Origin: Linanthus parryae
Taxonomy: Eukaryota > Streptophyta > Magnoliopsida > Ericales > Polemoniaceae
Reading direction: 5' to 3'
Length of the DNA: 64,000 nucleotides
NCBI GenBank assembly: GCA_023055425.1
Contig: JALGPY010000010.1
Coordinates: 54,473,665-54,537,664, forward strand
The translations under genes and the position numbers were made by a program. The notes below the pieces were generated by a model. That model saw only the letters and a program-made list of their open reading frames with translations. It did not search any database and was not told the DNA's origin. Shown here one piece after another: positions 1 to 11,502 of this stretch (position 1 is the first letter of the stretch; each line of letters starts with the position of its first letter).

Positions 1-674
1 CTTGATGTTTTCACTCATTTTACCATCCACTTCCTTCATTGAAATCTCATGAGTGAGCAGTTTGCCTTGCAGATCATCTAGCTCTAAGATACTCAAGTCC
101 TGAGCTTCAGTTGTCTTGGGCTCCCATTTGGATTTTGGCAAGCTTCTTAGGATCTTCCTGACTTCTTATTCATTTGAGAAACCCTTTCCCAAAGATTCCA
201 AGTTGTTCACTATATCAGTAAACCTCTTGATCATGTCCTTAATGGATTCATCAGAATTCATCTCGAACAGTTCACCTCACAAGGATATTGATTTTGGTCT
301 GCTTGACTTGACTAGTTCCTTCATAAGTGATAGTCAGTTTTTCCCAGATCTCATTGGCATTCTTGCAGTTTGATATTATGTTGAACTCATCTGCAGTAAG
401 AGCACAATATAACAGGTTCAAATCTTTGTAATTCTTTGATACATTTTCCAGTTAATTAGCTGAAAGATCTTCACCTGGTTTGACAGTCCTGACTCCATCA
501 TAAGTAGAATATCACATGAGGACCATTAACCACTATTGACCACATCTCCATGTACTGATCTATGATGAACATTTTCATCAAAGCCTTCTAATTCACAAAA
601 TTATCCCCACAGAACAGTGGAGATCTGTTGGCTTCTCTTCCCTGTGAAAATCCTCCATCACCTACATTACTCAT
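1..674 (-). pseudogene. Partial SIRE-type copia gag (element J)
   Basis: The reverse strand from 674 towards 1 reads as the N-terminal part of a Sirevirus-type gag and is clearly homologous to the plus-strand gag at 37727. It starts MSNVGDGGFSQG and further on contains the segment LQGKLLTHEISM seen in the other two SIRE copies. An in-frame stop and frameshifts interrupt it, so it is not functional. The rest of gag and all of pol lie beyond the left edge. In family members gag packages the element RNA. The identity rests on similarity to the two fuller copies in this window. Confidence 0.8.
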
Positions 675-711
675 TGTCACAAGATGATTAGATCTGTAAG
701 CAGTGAACCAA

Positions 712-723
712 GCACTGATACCA
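712..723 (-). promoter_or_regulatory. Degenerate primer-binding site of element J
   Basis: The minus strand reads TGGTATCAGTGC, one base off the SIRE primer-binding site (TGGTATCAGAGC) complementary to the initiator-Met tRNA 3' end. It lies two bases inside the LTR boundary and upstream of the gag start at 674. Confidence 0.75.
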
Positions 724-725
724 AT

Positions 726-2241
726 TGAAAGTTTGTAATGCAAGTAAATAAACATGATCTAATACTCTTGAAGGGGGTTGAATAGAGTATGGAAATTATT
801 GCTCGATAACTAGCTTTTTGAAACTTTAAGCAAAAGTGCAGTTGAAATCTCAAACAATTGGAAAAGGTTTGAGAAACTAGAGATACAACTGCTGAATACA
901 GAAGCTTCAAAGCTTTTAGATATGAAATCATCCAAAGCTTTGGAGATGCTTGTTCTGAACTGAATAGCAACAATAATGAAAAGCAACAAATAAAACACAA
1001 GGACACAGGGATTTTTACAGAGTTCAGTCACAATTGGATCGAGTCTCTTCCTGAGGGATCTGATCCCTCCAGGATTTCAATACACTTCTTATTAGTCACT
1101 CAGATTTAGCCCTAGATCTCAAGCCAAATAGAACTACCTTACAATTATACAACTTGTGGTTCCCAACCTATCTAGTACCAGCTACAACTTGTTAAAACAA
1201 TAAGAACCTCTTTGTTGTTAACTTGAAAAACTAAACTTCTATCTTGGTGAGGTTGAGAAACAAGAATAAATATAAAAGATTCAATACAAGTTGAAGAACA
1301 CAGAAGATGTAAGCAGATGAAGCTTGGAAGTGTTCTTCAGATTTGATGAATGATCTTCTCCTCTTGCAGTGTTGATTGGCCTGATTGATTTGAAGAGTTG
1401 TATAGCTTGATCTCTCACGATTTCCAACTCTATTCAATACCACTTTTGATCAGCCTCTTTTCTCAGTTTCCTTGTTTGAAATTCAAACTCCAGCTTTTAT
1501 CAACAACCTGCAACAACTTGAGAGACTTTTGGAACTGAATTCCTACAAATCCTCACCCGTGATATTCTTCATTCAACAACTATGTTTGAATAGCTATCAA
1601 GTTTGGTTAGGGACGTTCGTACGACCAACAAACCCTTCACATACTCAGCAAACAAGATCAAACAACATCTAGAAAAAATAGCTCAGAATCTGGTCTGCAA
1701 ATGTCAGACAGTTAACTTAAAAACCCTAGCTATTTTTCCTTAGATAAAATTATAAATCTATATCAAAATGTATAAAAATGTATAAATATAACTGTAGAAT
1801 AATATAGATCATATGATAAGGAGTTTAGAATAACTCATTATGATAAGGAGTTTAAAATCCATCTAAGTCTCCCTGCATACACAGATCAGTTAAGTATACT
1901 TAGCATTATATAGGTATATGAAAATCTCAAAGATTTGGAGTTTTGAATGCTAGTTCACACGTGTTACCTTGAAACTGACACCTGCCGTCTGTGATACTCA
2001 CTATCCAAACAAAGATACAATAATATTTGTAAAAGACATTGGTGAATGAAAAACTCATCCTCCAATCCAATATCTAAGCCTGCAAACACAAGACTGTTAG
2101 GCACAATATAAATATCGGAACACTACAGTATCTCAAAGCTTTGGGGCTTTAAGACTTAGTGTCTCTGAAGTTCTGGCTTTCATCATCTCGGAACAAAACT
2201 CCCCCTGAGCGCTTTGAACTATCAACATCTTCATCCTTCCT
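726..2241 (-). repeat. 5' LTR of element J (interrupted)
   Basis: In minus orientation this ends TGAA..TTTCA next to the primer-binding site and contains SIRE LTR landmarks: the CTCAGGGGGAGTTTTG segment (2190-2205 region), GATGATGAAAG, TTTGCAGG blocks and the C-rich tract followed by AGAGTATT near 750-790. The LTR subfamily differs from those of B and C. Its sense 5' end is cut by the solo LTR starting at 2242. I could not identify a continuation beyond 3651 with confidence. Confidence 0.65.
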
Positions 2242-3646
2242 TGTTGGAGTAGATGCCCTAGAGGCAATCTATATTTAGTATGAACGTTGTTTTCTCTAGA
2301 ATATTCATTTATTATTTATGAAAATATCTAATATAATGAAGCCCATAGATTACAATTATTGTTTATCTTAAATATCCCTGGTTCATTGTATTGATTAATT
2401 GAAAGATCACTATAGACTAGTATGTGGGTAGATTTATATGGAGATATCAAGTTCCAACACATGGATATGCATTAGAAGTAATGGCATACTGGATTGACCC
2501 ACAACGAGAAGACTACATTAGTTTATGTCAACGTCACAAGTGCTTCTCGTGGTGATAATGGTGTTGTAATCCTTAGATTTGAAGTCACTGGATACTCTAG
2601 TTGTGAAATATCATGTCTTGATGATATTATCAAACTTTGCGCCGTAACTGGTTAGCTATAAAGATAGTAATCGAGCATGATAGGAAGCAAGCTGAGACAT
2701 GGCAGTGATGTAGAGAGGATTTGTCCCTCCTACATAATGGGATTAAATATCCATGGACACTTGAGGGGTAGCGCATATGGAGTTTCTGGCCAGACTCAGA
2801 TAAATCAATATGGAGATATTGATGTTATCTGTATAGATGAGCCTATACCCAGGATCGAGAAACTATGGATTGGATATACGAGTGTGACAATTATGTCGCG
2901 TGTCCAATCCTGATTTGGAGACAAAGGGATGACACAACGCGGTAACATTGGGCACAAGGTTTGTCGGATCTATGACCATTTCTATTAGTTGGGTGGCATA
3001 GATGTGTTGCTAGACACCGCTATATGCTTGTTATTGTTACTACCAACTAATTAGGAACCTATGGGTTCGCACACCTTATGGATTAAACCGGATTTGCGTA
3101 TTAATTAGTAGGACAAATTAACGAGAAGGATCAAAACGCAACCCAAAGCAAAGTTAGCTGGACTAATTTACAAGGTGGACTAATCCGTTTATAGACATGA
3201 TTAGTATGGGGGAAGATATGTAGTTAATAAGGAGTTATTAACTATAGAAAGGCAATCGTCATTATCTCACATGAGTCATTATTGTGAAAATAACAAAGTA
3301 AGGAGAGCATGACAAGTGAAGGCCAAAACCCTCACCCCCCCCCCACTCCAATTTCGGCCTCGTGTGGCGCACGGCTCCGTGGTGCTTCATTTTGCGTGAT
3401 CTCCTTCTACCTCCTTATTCGCGTAGCTAGCACAAAGACCTGAAGGGGATTCCAAGTACAATCCTATGTGTGGGTACTCGTAGTGACGTGTATATCATTA
3501 TGCGTATTGTGATCATTCAGACATACAAGGTACAAAATCGTTTATCCTATATCACATTAGGAATCCTTCCATGCGATCCGTGGAGGGATTTGATCAGGAA
3601 TCTATTTATTGTTATTCTGCTGCGTTACCTGCATCTGAACCCTACA
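2242..3646 (+). mobile_element. Solo LTR of the A2/I copia family
   Basis: The sequence begins TGTTGGAGTAGATGCCC and ends GAACCCTACA. It is collinear over its length with the LTRs at 62042-63473 (same strand) and 10115-11488 and 17071-18479 (opposite strand). No primer-binding site or coding region follows, so it is a solo LTR of about 1405 bp, as left by LTR-LTR recombination. The flanking 5-mers are TTCCT on the left and TTGCT on the right, a target-site duplication with one mismatch. It sits inside the LTR of element J. Confidence 0.85.
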
Positions 3647-3651
3647 TTGCT

Positions 3652-4135
3652 TGCCTGTGGCAGTGATGAATAGTTTCAAAAGAAAGAGGTTTTCATGATC
3701 AGATTCTATCCTTTTTCATTATCATTGTAGCTTCCTCGAAAGCGGACTAGTAGTTCTATAGAGCCTGGTCCTTCTCCTCAAATAGATCCAGTAAGCTGAA
3801 CTGCCACTAAGGCTGTGTTTAATATGAGTTCAAAATAAAATCTACTGAAAAAAAAATCTGGGTGAATAACCCAGCTGAATAGAAAATTCAAATTCATTTG
3901 GGATGAGTTGAAATTGAGATTACTAATTTGATCCATTTGATAAAATTTAGAGAGATACATAGTCAATTACTTTAATAAACCCACTTATAAATGAAGTATG
4001 GTCGTGTTAATGTCAAACAGACATTAATTTTATTTTATATTTAGATTTTCAGTCGCACAATCGTCAACTTTGGAGATTGTACAACTATATCGAGATTATT
4101 TTAACTTAAAGATTTTAAGCTTAAAATTTTATATC
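3652..4135. other. Unassigned spacer left of the retrotransposon stack
   Basis: No convincing ORF or complete repeat is visible. The first 130 bases may belong to element J. The AT-rich part next to 4136 is the left flank of the element A insertion. It should therefore once have been contiguous with 48342 onward, that is, with the 3' end of the aspartic protease gene. Confidence 0.5.
4029..4034 (-). promoter_or_regulatory. Candidate displaced poly(A) signal of the protease gene
   Basis: The minus strand has AATAAA here, about 100 bases left of the element A target site. If A is removed, it falls about 175 bases after the protease stop codon, a normal place for a plant near-upstream polyadenylation element. 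The motif alone is common in AT-rich DNA, so this is inference from position. Confidence 0.3.
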
Positions 4136-4140
4136 ATAAC

Positions 4141-4821
4141 TGTTGATTTTGCGAACTCAATTTTGTTTTTGGGGTATTTTTATAATATCCATGAAATTAT
4201 TAGCTAGGTTAGTAATTTATGTAAACTTAGTTTCTAAGTGTTTGAAATAGTCAACAATTGTGGGATGCTTCTTCAAATGTGTTTCAGACAGAGATGCACG
4301 CAGCAGTAGTTGAAGTCGGCAAAGAGGGATTTCCTCCTGTTGAAGGAAGCTCAGAGAGGCGGCAAGATTTGGATACAAAAGGAGGTATCTGTGTGTGTTA
4401 CAAATATCCATAAATAGAGAGAACCTGAGTGAAAAGAAAATGCAGCACCGAAGCTCTAGAAACTGTGTGTGTGCTTGAGTTGTGCTGAAGAAGAAACTGA
4501 AGCTTCTTTGTTGTTACTGCAAGTCCCTTGATCTATTCAGAATCAAATTATACTAATTGAATCTCAGATAAGTTTCCCTAATATCTCTTGTTCCTATATC
4601 GTTCTTTAGTTGCTGAATTTGGTATCCCTTACCTGCTTCAAATTTTATTCTTGTTGTGAATCATTTTTCAGGTTGCTCTTGCTACTTTTCTGTGATATTC
4701 GGATTGTTTGAACAATTTAAAATTCTGTGTTGGGTTACCTATTTGTATAATTGATGAAATATGTTCATGTTTTCTGGAAGCTTAAATCTAAAACAATGAA
4801 TTGGGTGTTGTACTTCCAACA
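4141..4821 (+). repeat. 5' LTR of element A
   Basis: Starts TGTTGATTTTGCG and ends TACTTCCAACA immediately before the primer-binding site. It matches 46723-46939 and 47896-48336. Shared blocks include GTTTCTAAGTGTT, GTTGAAGTCGGCAAA and CTTGTTCCTATATCGTTCTT. Confidence 0.92.
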
Positions 4822-4825
4822 AATA

Positions 4826-4838
4826 TGGTATCAGAGCC
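4826..4838 (+). promoter_or_regulatory. Primer-binding site of element A
   Basis: TGGTATCAGAGCC, the classical plant copia site complementary to the 3' end of initiator-Met tRNA, four bases after the 5' LTR. Confidence 0.93.
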
Positions 4839-4900
4839 GAGTTTTAATCTAAATTGAAATTGTTCGAAATTAGTTTTGTGTTATAAGTTTGCTGATTCTC

Positions 4901-6161
4901 ATGGATAAAGCAAGTAGTTTTTTCCAGCCCCAATTCCCTAGGTTAGGGAAGGAGAATTGTGAGAATTGGAGTATCCAGATACGTGTTTTGCTTGGTTCTC
5001 AAGATATGTGGGAATTCATCGAGAAGGATTTGAAGGAGTCTAGAAAGCGGGCTAAGAAGGCCTTGTACCTGATTTACCAAGGTGTCGATGAGGCGAGCCT
5101 TGAGAAGATATCAGCAGCAACCACTTCAAAAGAAGCATGGGAAATTTTGAGAAATTATCATGGCGGAATTGAGAAAACGATAAGAGTGAGGCTCCAAGTT
5201 TTAAGAGGTGATATGGAGATCTTGCACATGAATGAAAATGAATCAGTTGCAGATTATTTCACAAGAAATTTGGCTATTGTTAACTCAATGAGAAGGCTTG
5301 GAAGGCTGGACGAGTGGACCATTGTAGAGAATATTTTGCGGTCTCTCAGCAACAAGTTTGAGCACGTTATCCCAACAATAAAAGAGTCGGAAGATTTAAT
5401 CATACTGACAGTGGATCAATTGATGGCTTCTCTTGATATTCATGAGCAGCGAATGGACAAGAAGCACGCCACTTCGATTGAACAATCACTCCAATCAAAG
5501 TTGTCTCTCAAGCAAGGTTGAGATGAGCAAGCAGGGACATATCAGCAAGAAAGAAGAAGAGATTTCCAAATTCGTCGCTGTGGCTATACAAATCGAGGCA
5601 GAGGTTTTGAAAATAGGGGCAACTATGGCAGAGGTAAATACGGAAGTCCGAGAAATCAAACTTTGGCTCTCCGAGAGCGAGAGGAAGAGGCAAATACAAC
5701 AATTTCTCTAATCAACAAGGCTATGATAAGAGGAACGTGCAATGCTACAAGTTCCATAAGTATGGGCACTATAGCAAAGAGTGCAGGACGCCAAATAGGG
5801 ATGTCAACGGATATGTGAACTATGTTGAAAAAGAGGTGAATGAAATGGAGAATCCTATGTTGTTTGTTAGTGATGGATCTAGTGAAGAGAAAATCAATTT
5901 TTGGTATCTTGATACGGGAGCTAGCAATCACATGAGCCGAAATAGGGACATGTTTGTGGACCTTGACGAGTCCGTTAAAGGGCAGGTTACTTTTGGAATT
6001 TCCTCCCAAATTCCTGTCAAATGCAAAGGTAATGTGTTGATTAAACTCAAGAATGGAAATCGTGATTATATTTCCAATGTCTATTATGTACCGGAAATGA
6101 AAATTAATATCTTGAGTTTGGGCCAGCTATTGGAGAAGGGATACGTTATCACAATGAGAAA
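4901..6161 (+). pseudogene. Element A gag and protease (5' part of gag-pol)
   Basis: Translation from the ATG at 4901 (MDKASSFFQP) gives a UBN2-type copia gag. An upstream in-frame ATG at 4889 is less likely to be the true start. The gag frame stops at 5519. A frameshift leads into an Arg/Gly-rich stretch and a CCHC-like zinc knuckle near 5740 (QCYKFHKYGHYSKEC), in which the second cysteine is replaced by Phe. An aspartic protease with the motif WYLDTGASNHMS follows near 5900. The sequence NILSLGQLLEKGYVITMRNN is then cut at the target site 6162-6166, and the protein resumes at 33775. In the family, gag forms the particle and the protease matures the polyprotein. It is inactive here. Confidence 0.88.
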
Positions 6162-6530
6162 CAACCTGAAATACCCGTTTGTAAAAAAAGGGATAAAAAG
6201 AAACATTTATATTCAACTTTGGGGAGCTAGTGGTAGTTATTAAAAAAACTAAACCTATCAAAATAAATTAATTATACGCCCATTTTTGTAATTTTACATC
6301 TCCTAATAACGGTAATGCAAAAAAACTCACCCACCACCTAGTTACTCTCCACATAACCCACCTTGCTGTCAAAATTTCACCTCCTCCCATGTGTTTTCCT
6401 CCACCCTCATGTCACCATTCATCCCCCCTCTCCCCCTTGTTTCCTCTTCTCCCTCACGGCACACACTCACACTCACAAACACACACAAACCCGACGCATT
6501 TCACTCCCTCAATTCCCCTACTTCCTCTTC

Positions 6531-6539
6531 CATATAAAC
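6531..6539 (+). promoter_or_regulatory. Possible TATA box and CT-rich leader in F
   Basis: CATATAAAC is followed by about 150 bases of C/T- and CA-rich sequence containing no TE protein. This looks like an LTR promoter with a pyrimidine-rich 5' leader. The long open frames over 6363-7137 are a by-product of this composition. Confidence 0.35.
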
Positions 6540-7636
6540 CCCTCCTCTTCCTCACAAACACAACACAACAACAACACCCACCAACTTCATCACCACCTTC
6601 TCTTTCTTCTTCTGTTTTCCCTTCAGCAACAACAACAAAACAACCACCACCACTCTTCTTCTCTCCCAACCAACGAGAGAGCCCACTGCACATCCCACCT
6701 CTCCACCTCATTTGTTCTCTCTCTTTCTCTATTGGGTTGCCTCTTCCCAGCCACAAACTGCCGGAAAATTTACCAGAAAACCGAACCCGAGAACGACCAC
6801 CACCAAAAACAAACCCACCTTCTCCAAACTCCCTCAAAAATATCTCTGATGTCTCTCCTACCCACATCTTTGTCGAAACAGAGAAGTAGCAGCAGCAACG
6901 ACCCATGCCGAACCCACGTCTGACGCCGCCACCTCCATGAACGCCGGCGTCGAGCTCGGGAAGGTCACCCCGACCTACCCACTGCCTAAGAGTCATCTCA
7001 CTCACCTCTTCTAAGCCCAAAGAGATCCGAGAAGGCCTCAAACGAGCCCAAAAACACCGGAGTTCTCGCCAGTGATCTTCACCACCGAACCCACCGGTTG
7101 GAGGCTCGACCCGCTTCGTTCGTCGACCATCGTTCACGATATTTCGTGTGGGTAAGCTCTAAATCGCCCCTTAGTTCCATTGTGATGATTAAAATCGAGT
7201 CTTGTTAACTAGAAATCAATTTGGGTGAATTGGGTTGAAGAAGATGCATGAAAAAAAGGTTAAGGGGGTGAAAGTGTATTCTCCTAAAACAATTGGGGAG
7301 GCTACTGCCTTACATGCAAACTGAATTGTGTGGGGGTGGGGGAGAATGTGTCTTTTCATTAAACTGGAGGGTAACTCCTACCCAACCCAGAAACTCTTTA
7401 TAATTGATTTTGGTGTACTACTTGTAGTTTTGATATCTTTATTTATTAATAGATAAATCTAATAAATGATTTTCTAAAAATAATAATAAATATGATAATA
7501 ATAAATAAATTTCATTATTAACTTATTTTCATCAATATAAATATTTGAAATGAAAATCTAATATCTTTCTCAATTGTTTTAATATGTTAATTTTACTTTC
7601 TTTTATAAATAGTGATAGGAATAATGTTATGTCACA

Positions 7637-7755
<119 letters not shown>

Positions 7756-8922
7756 GAGATCTTTATCTATAATAAAAAGGCTAAAATTCGTATATTTCGT
7801 CAAGGAAAATAAGAAGAAAAAGAAATGAACATGCCAAACTAGTTAATTAGTGTTTTATCAAAAAAGGAAAGAGAACTACTAGCTACTAATCATATGTTAA
7901 CATTTTTTTAATAAAAGTAAGTGAACTCTAAGAGTTAAAAGAATATTCATTTAGGACAAGTATGATGGATACTTTCCTTTACTCATAAAAAAATTAATTA
8001 TAAATGTATATGTGTGTGTTTGTGTGTGTGTGTATATATTGTATGATCCTTATAATTATTAATATCATTAATTGGTCCCTTATTTTAATCCTAGCATTTT
8101 TATTAAAAAAAATGTAATAAGAGATTATATACTCTTTCGAATGAAATGATTGCCAAAATTAAACCTAGTACGGTATTAAGATATCAAAAATTTATCTTTT
8201 TGTTATCTCCCAAAATTACTAATTTTGAAGAAACAAAAAGGTTATAAAATTATATTAGAAATACAAGGGGTTGAGTAATTCATTGGGGGCATACATAGAA
8301 TTGCATATCGAGAAAGATTATATTCGTATACGAATAATCCATGTGTTAATTATGATTATTTGCGTATTTGTAGACACTCGGTTCATAGGCGACGAATTTG
8401 TTGAGTACGAGAACGAGTACTAGGACTTCCCTTGTCGTGCGAACAATTTTCTACTTGCTACTTTCATATGTGCAGTACTTTAGCTGCCAAAATGTGATTT
8501 TGTGTGCGTGAACGATCTGATTTGTCATAATTTGTGATACTTGGAAATAGGTCAAATGCTTATTGAAATATTCTTTTAGAATTCTTCTTTTGAATATCCC
8601 GGTTGGAAGTTATGAAGCCTTGAAAATCAAATGACAATATTGTGGAATGACAGTTCAGAAATAAATGATAATAGTGCGACTTGACGATCTTAAACCGCGT
8701 GTTATTATTGGGAAATGGAAATGAATAAATGCACTATAATATAATTGGGGCAATGCACAGAGGATGCGGAAATTACGACTAGAGTCGGGGAGCCAGTATG
8801 CGATCCCCTTTTTTGTTATGGCTCCGGCCTGAGGCGCCAGAATGGGATCCTCCTTTATATTTATGGCTACGTCCGGGAGCGCCGGTTTGCGATCTCCCTT
8901 GTATTATGAAACTATGGTGTAC

Positions 8923-10114
8923 TGTAAGTTCAGCATGTTTCTAAGGCTTGAAACAGCTTGTCTATTTCAAGGCCTCGAATATGATTTCAAAGGTTTGAAA
9001 TAAGCACTGCAGATTCTAGCATGAACTTAGGGGGATTTTTTTATTCTATTCTAACTCCTTATCTCTTATGAATTATTAGATGTTATTTGATGATGAAAGA
9101 CAAATCATTCTACTACTCTAAATTGTGATTAATCTATTTGTTTGACTCAGTTTGTGCGGGGATTTAGTTTTCTATTTTGCATGATTGTTTCATAATCTAT
9201 TTGAATGTAGGATGGAAATCAATATAAGTTATTATGCACATTGATATGTTGTATCTAAAGCTTCCCAACAATCTAACAAAAAAGATCAAGTCAGTATCTT
9301 TGAAGATACTGAGCAACTAACTGTTGGCAGAGTTGTTAGAAGAGTCAAAGACTTGCAGCTGAATTTTAGGAAAGTTTGTTAATGAAGATCCTGCATATCT
9401 TCAATTCAAACAAGCTGCATAAGAGGGATTTTAAATGAATAATTTCGTATATACAACAGAGCAGAACATAAAGAGACATTAAATCTCCACATAGGATTGA
9501 CAAGAAACCAAGATGCAGATCTACATCACTCAATCCAATCATCTGAAGAACACAGCATCCTCACTGAAGAGTTAATCCTCTGTGTTGTTCTCTTCTAATC
9601 ATCATTTGTATATTTTTTATATAATACTTCCAGTTCTTATTCTCGTGGATTGTTCAAGGTGAACAATAGAGAATTTTTAGTTAATTAGTTAGTTAGAGCA
9701 GGTACTAGATATGTTAGTGAGAACCACAAGCTGTAACAGAGTAAGGCATCTCTCTGTGCTTGGGATCTAGGGCTTAGCTTTTGATTAATAATAATTGAGT
9801 TGAAAATCCTGCAAGGATTAAGTCCCTGAGGTAGAGACGTAGTTCCAAGTGGACTAAACTCTATAAATCACTGTGTCTCTTTCATTTACTTTGCTGCATA
9901 TTACTTAGCTTATACACTGCTAAAAACAGATTTGAGTTCAAGGGCTTGAAACTCATTCAAGGCCTTGAAAACTATTAGCTTTCTCTTTACTATCTATTTT
10001 GAATCCAAGGACTTGAAACTCATTTCAAGATCTTGAAATACTTGCTGCACTTCACAAACCTCTTTGAAACTAATCTTTTAGCAACAGTTGCAAAAGTTGT
10101 CATACTCTTCAACC
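8923..10114 (+). repeat. 5' LTR of element B, left part
   Basis: Collinear with the 3' LTR from 26253. Contains repeated CAAGGCCTTGAAA-type motifs (for example near 9957). It is cut at CAACC (10110-10114) by A2, and the last 55 bases resume at 18485. Confidence 0.92.
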
Positions 10115-11488
10115 TGATGGGTTTTGTTCATGGATACGTAGCGGAATAAAAAATAATATATTCGATCAAGACCCTCCAAGGATCACAGGAAGATAATTCA
10201 TAACGATAGTAAAGGATTCGTGTTATGTACCATCTCATCTGATGACTTCAAATGCGAAAAATGCCACGTCTCTACGGTTGCTCCACGCCTAGGATTGAGA
10301 TATAGATCCTCCCATATCCTTGTGCTTGCTAGGATGATTGGAAGAGGAATAATAAATCACACAACGGATCACCAAAAGGAGGCTTCGGCCTCCTTGTTGT
10401 GGCCGACGGGTAGAGGGGGCGGCAAGGGGGCGGCGGCTTCCTTGCTTGCTCTCTCTCCATGCTTCTCTCCTACTCAACTTATGTTATGAGCATTAGTGTG
10501 TAGGGAAGGAATCTAGGAGCATCCTTTATATAGTCCAACAACTTGTTACTACATAAAGGCCCTCTCCTAATCCTACTCAAGTTCGGATTAGTCCAACTTG
10601 CATATTAGTCCTACTAAGTTAGCAAGTTGTTGTGATTTGATCCATATTAATTAATTCTCAAATCTTGTTCAATCCTATATGGCGTGTGGCCCATAGGTTT
10701 CTACTTAGTTGGTAGTAACTATTTACTAATATGGAGTTGTCTCTAGCAAGGCACCCATATTACCCAACTAATAGAAATAGTCATCCGATAAACCTTGTGC
10801 AAGTATTGTCTCATCCCTTTGTCTAAATATTCGGATTGGACACGAGACATACAAGTCACACTCGTATATCCAATCCATAGTTCCTCGATCCTGGGAATAG
10901 CATTATTCGTGCAAATAACATCAATATCCTATATTGATTTATTTGAGTCTGTCCAGACATTCTGTAAGAACTATCCCTCGAGTGGCCTAGGATATTTGCT
11001 CCCGTTATCTAGGAGGGACAAATTCTATCTACATCACTACGATATATAATCTTGCTTCCTATTGTGTCCGATACGCACCTTTATGACTACCCAATCACGG
11101 TGTAGCGTAAACACAATACTCCACAACTAGATGATCTAGTGAATTCAAGTCTAAGGATGACAACACCGTTGTCACCGCGAGAAGCACTTGTGACTTTACA
11201 TAACTTGTATGTAGCCTTCTCGGAGATGGGTCAATCAGTATGCCATTACTCCTAATGCATACCAATGTGGTAGATCGTGATATCTCCATATCAATCCAAC
11301 CCCATAGTAGTATATAGATGATTGTCCTATTAATCATTATAATGGACTAGGGATATTTAAGATAAACAACACAATTGTAAATCTAAGGACTTCATTATAT
11401 TAAATATCCAATAAATAATACAATGAATATTCTTGCCAATTTATTGTTAATACTAAACTAGATTGCCTCTAGGGCACCTATTCCAACA
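10115..11488 (-). repeat. 3' LTR of element A2
   Basis: Bounded on the right by the purine-rich tract (minus strand AAGTGGGAGAC, about 11489-11499), which primes plus-strand synthesis. It carries a TATATAAAGG-like box in minus orientation near 10530. Confidence 0.9.
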
Positions 11489-11502
11489 GTCTCCCACTTG
11501 CA

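Noticed and set aside
4826..4838. tRNA-Met gene fragment
   Set aside because: Only 12-13 bases match and they abut LTRs, so these are primer-binding sites. No cloverleaf could be built here or at 17057, 37679 or 63475.
6363..7137. Long overlapping open frames on both strands (186, 166 and 227 codons)
   Set aside because: They arise from C/T- and CA-rich sequence in F, have no family resemblance and lie over a promoter-like LTR leader.
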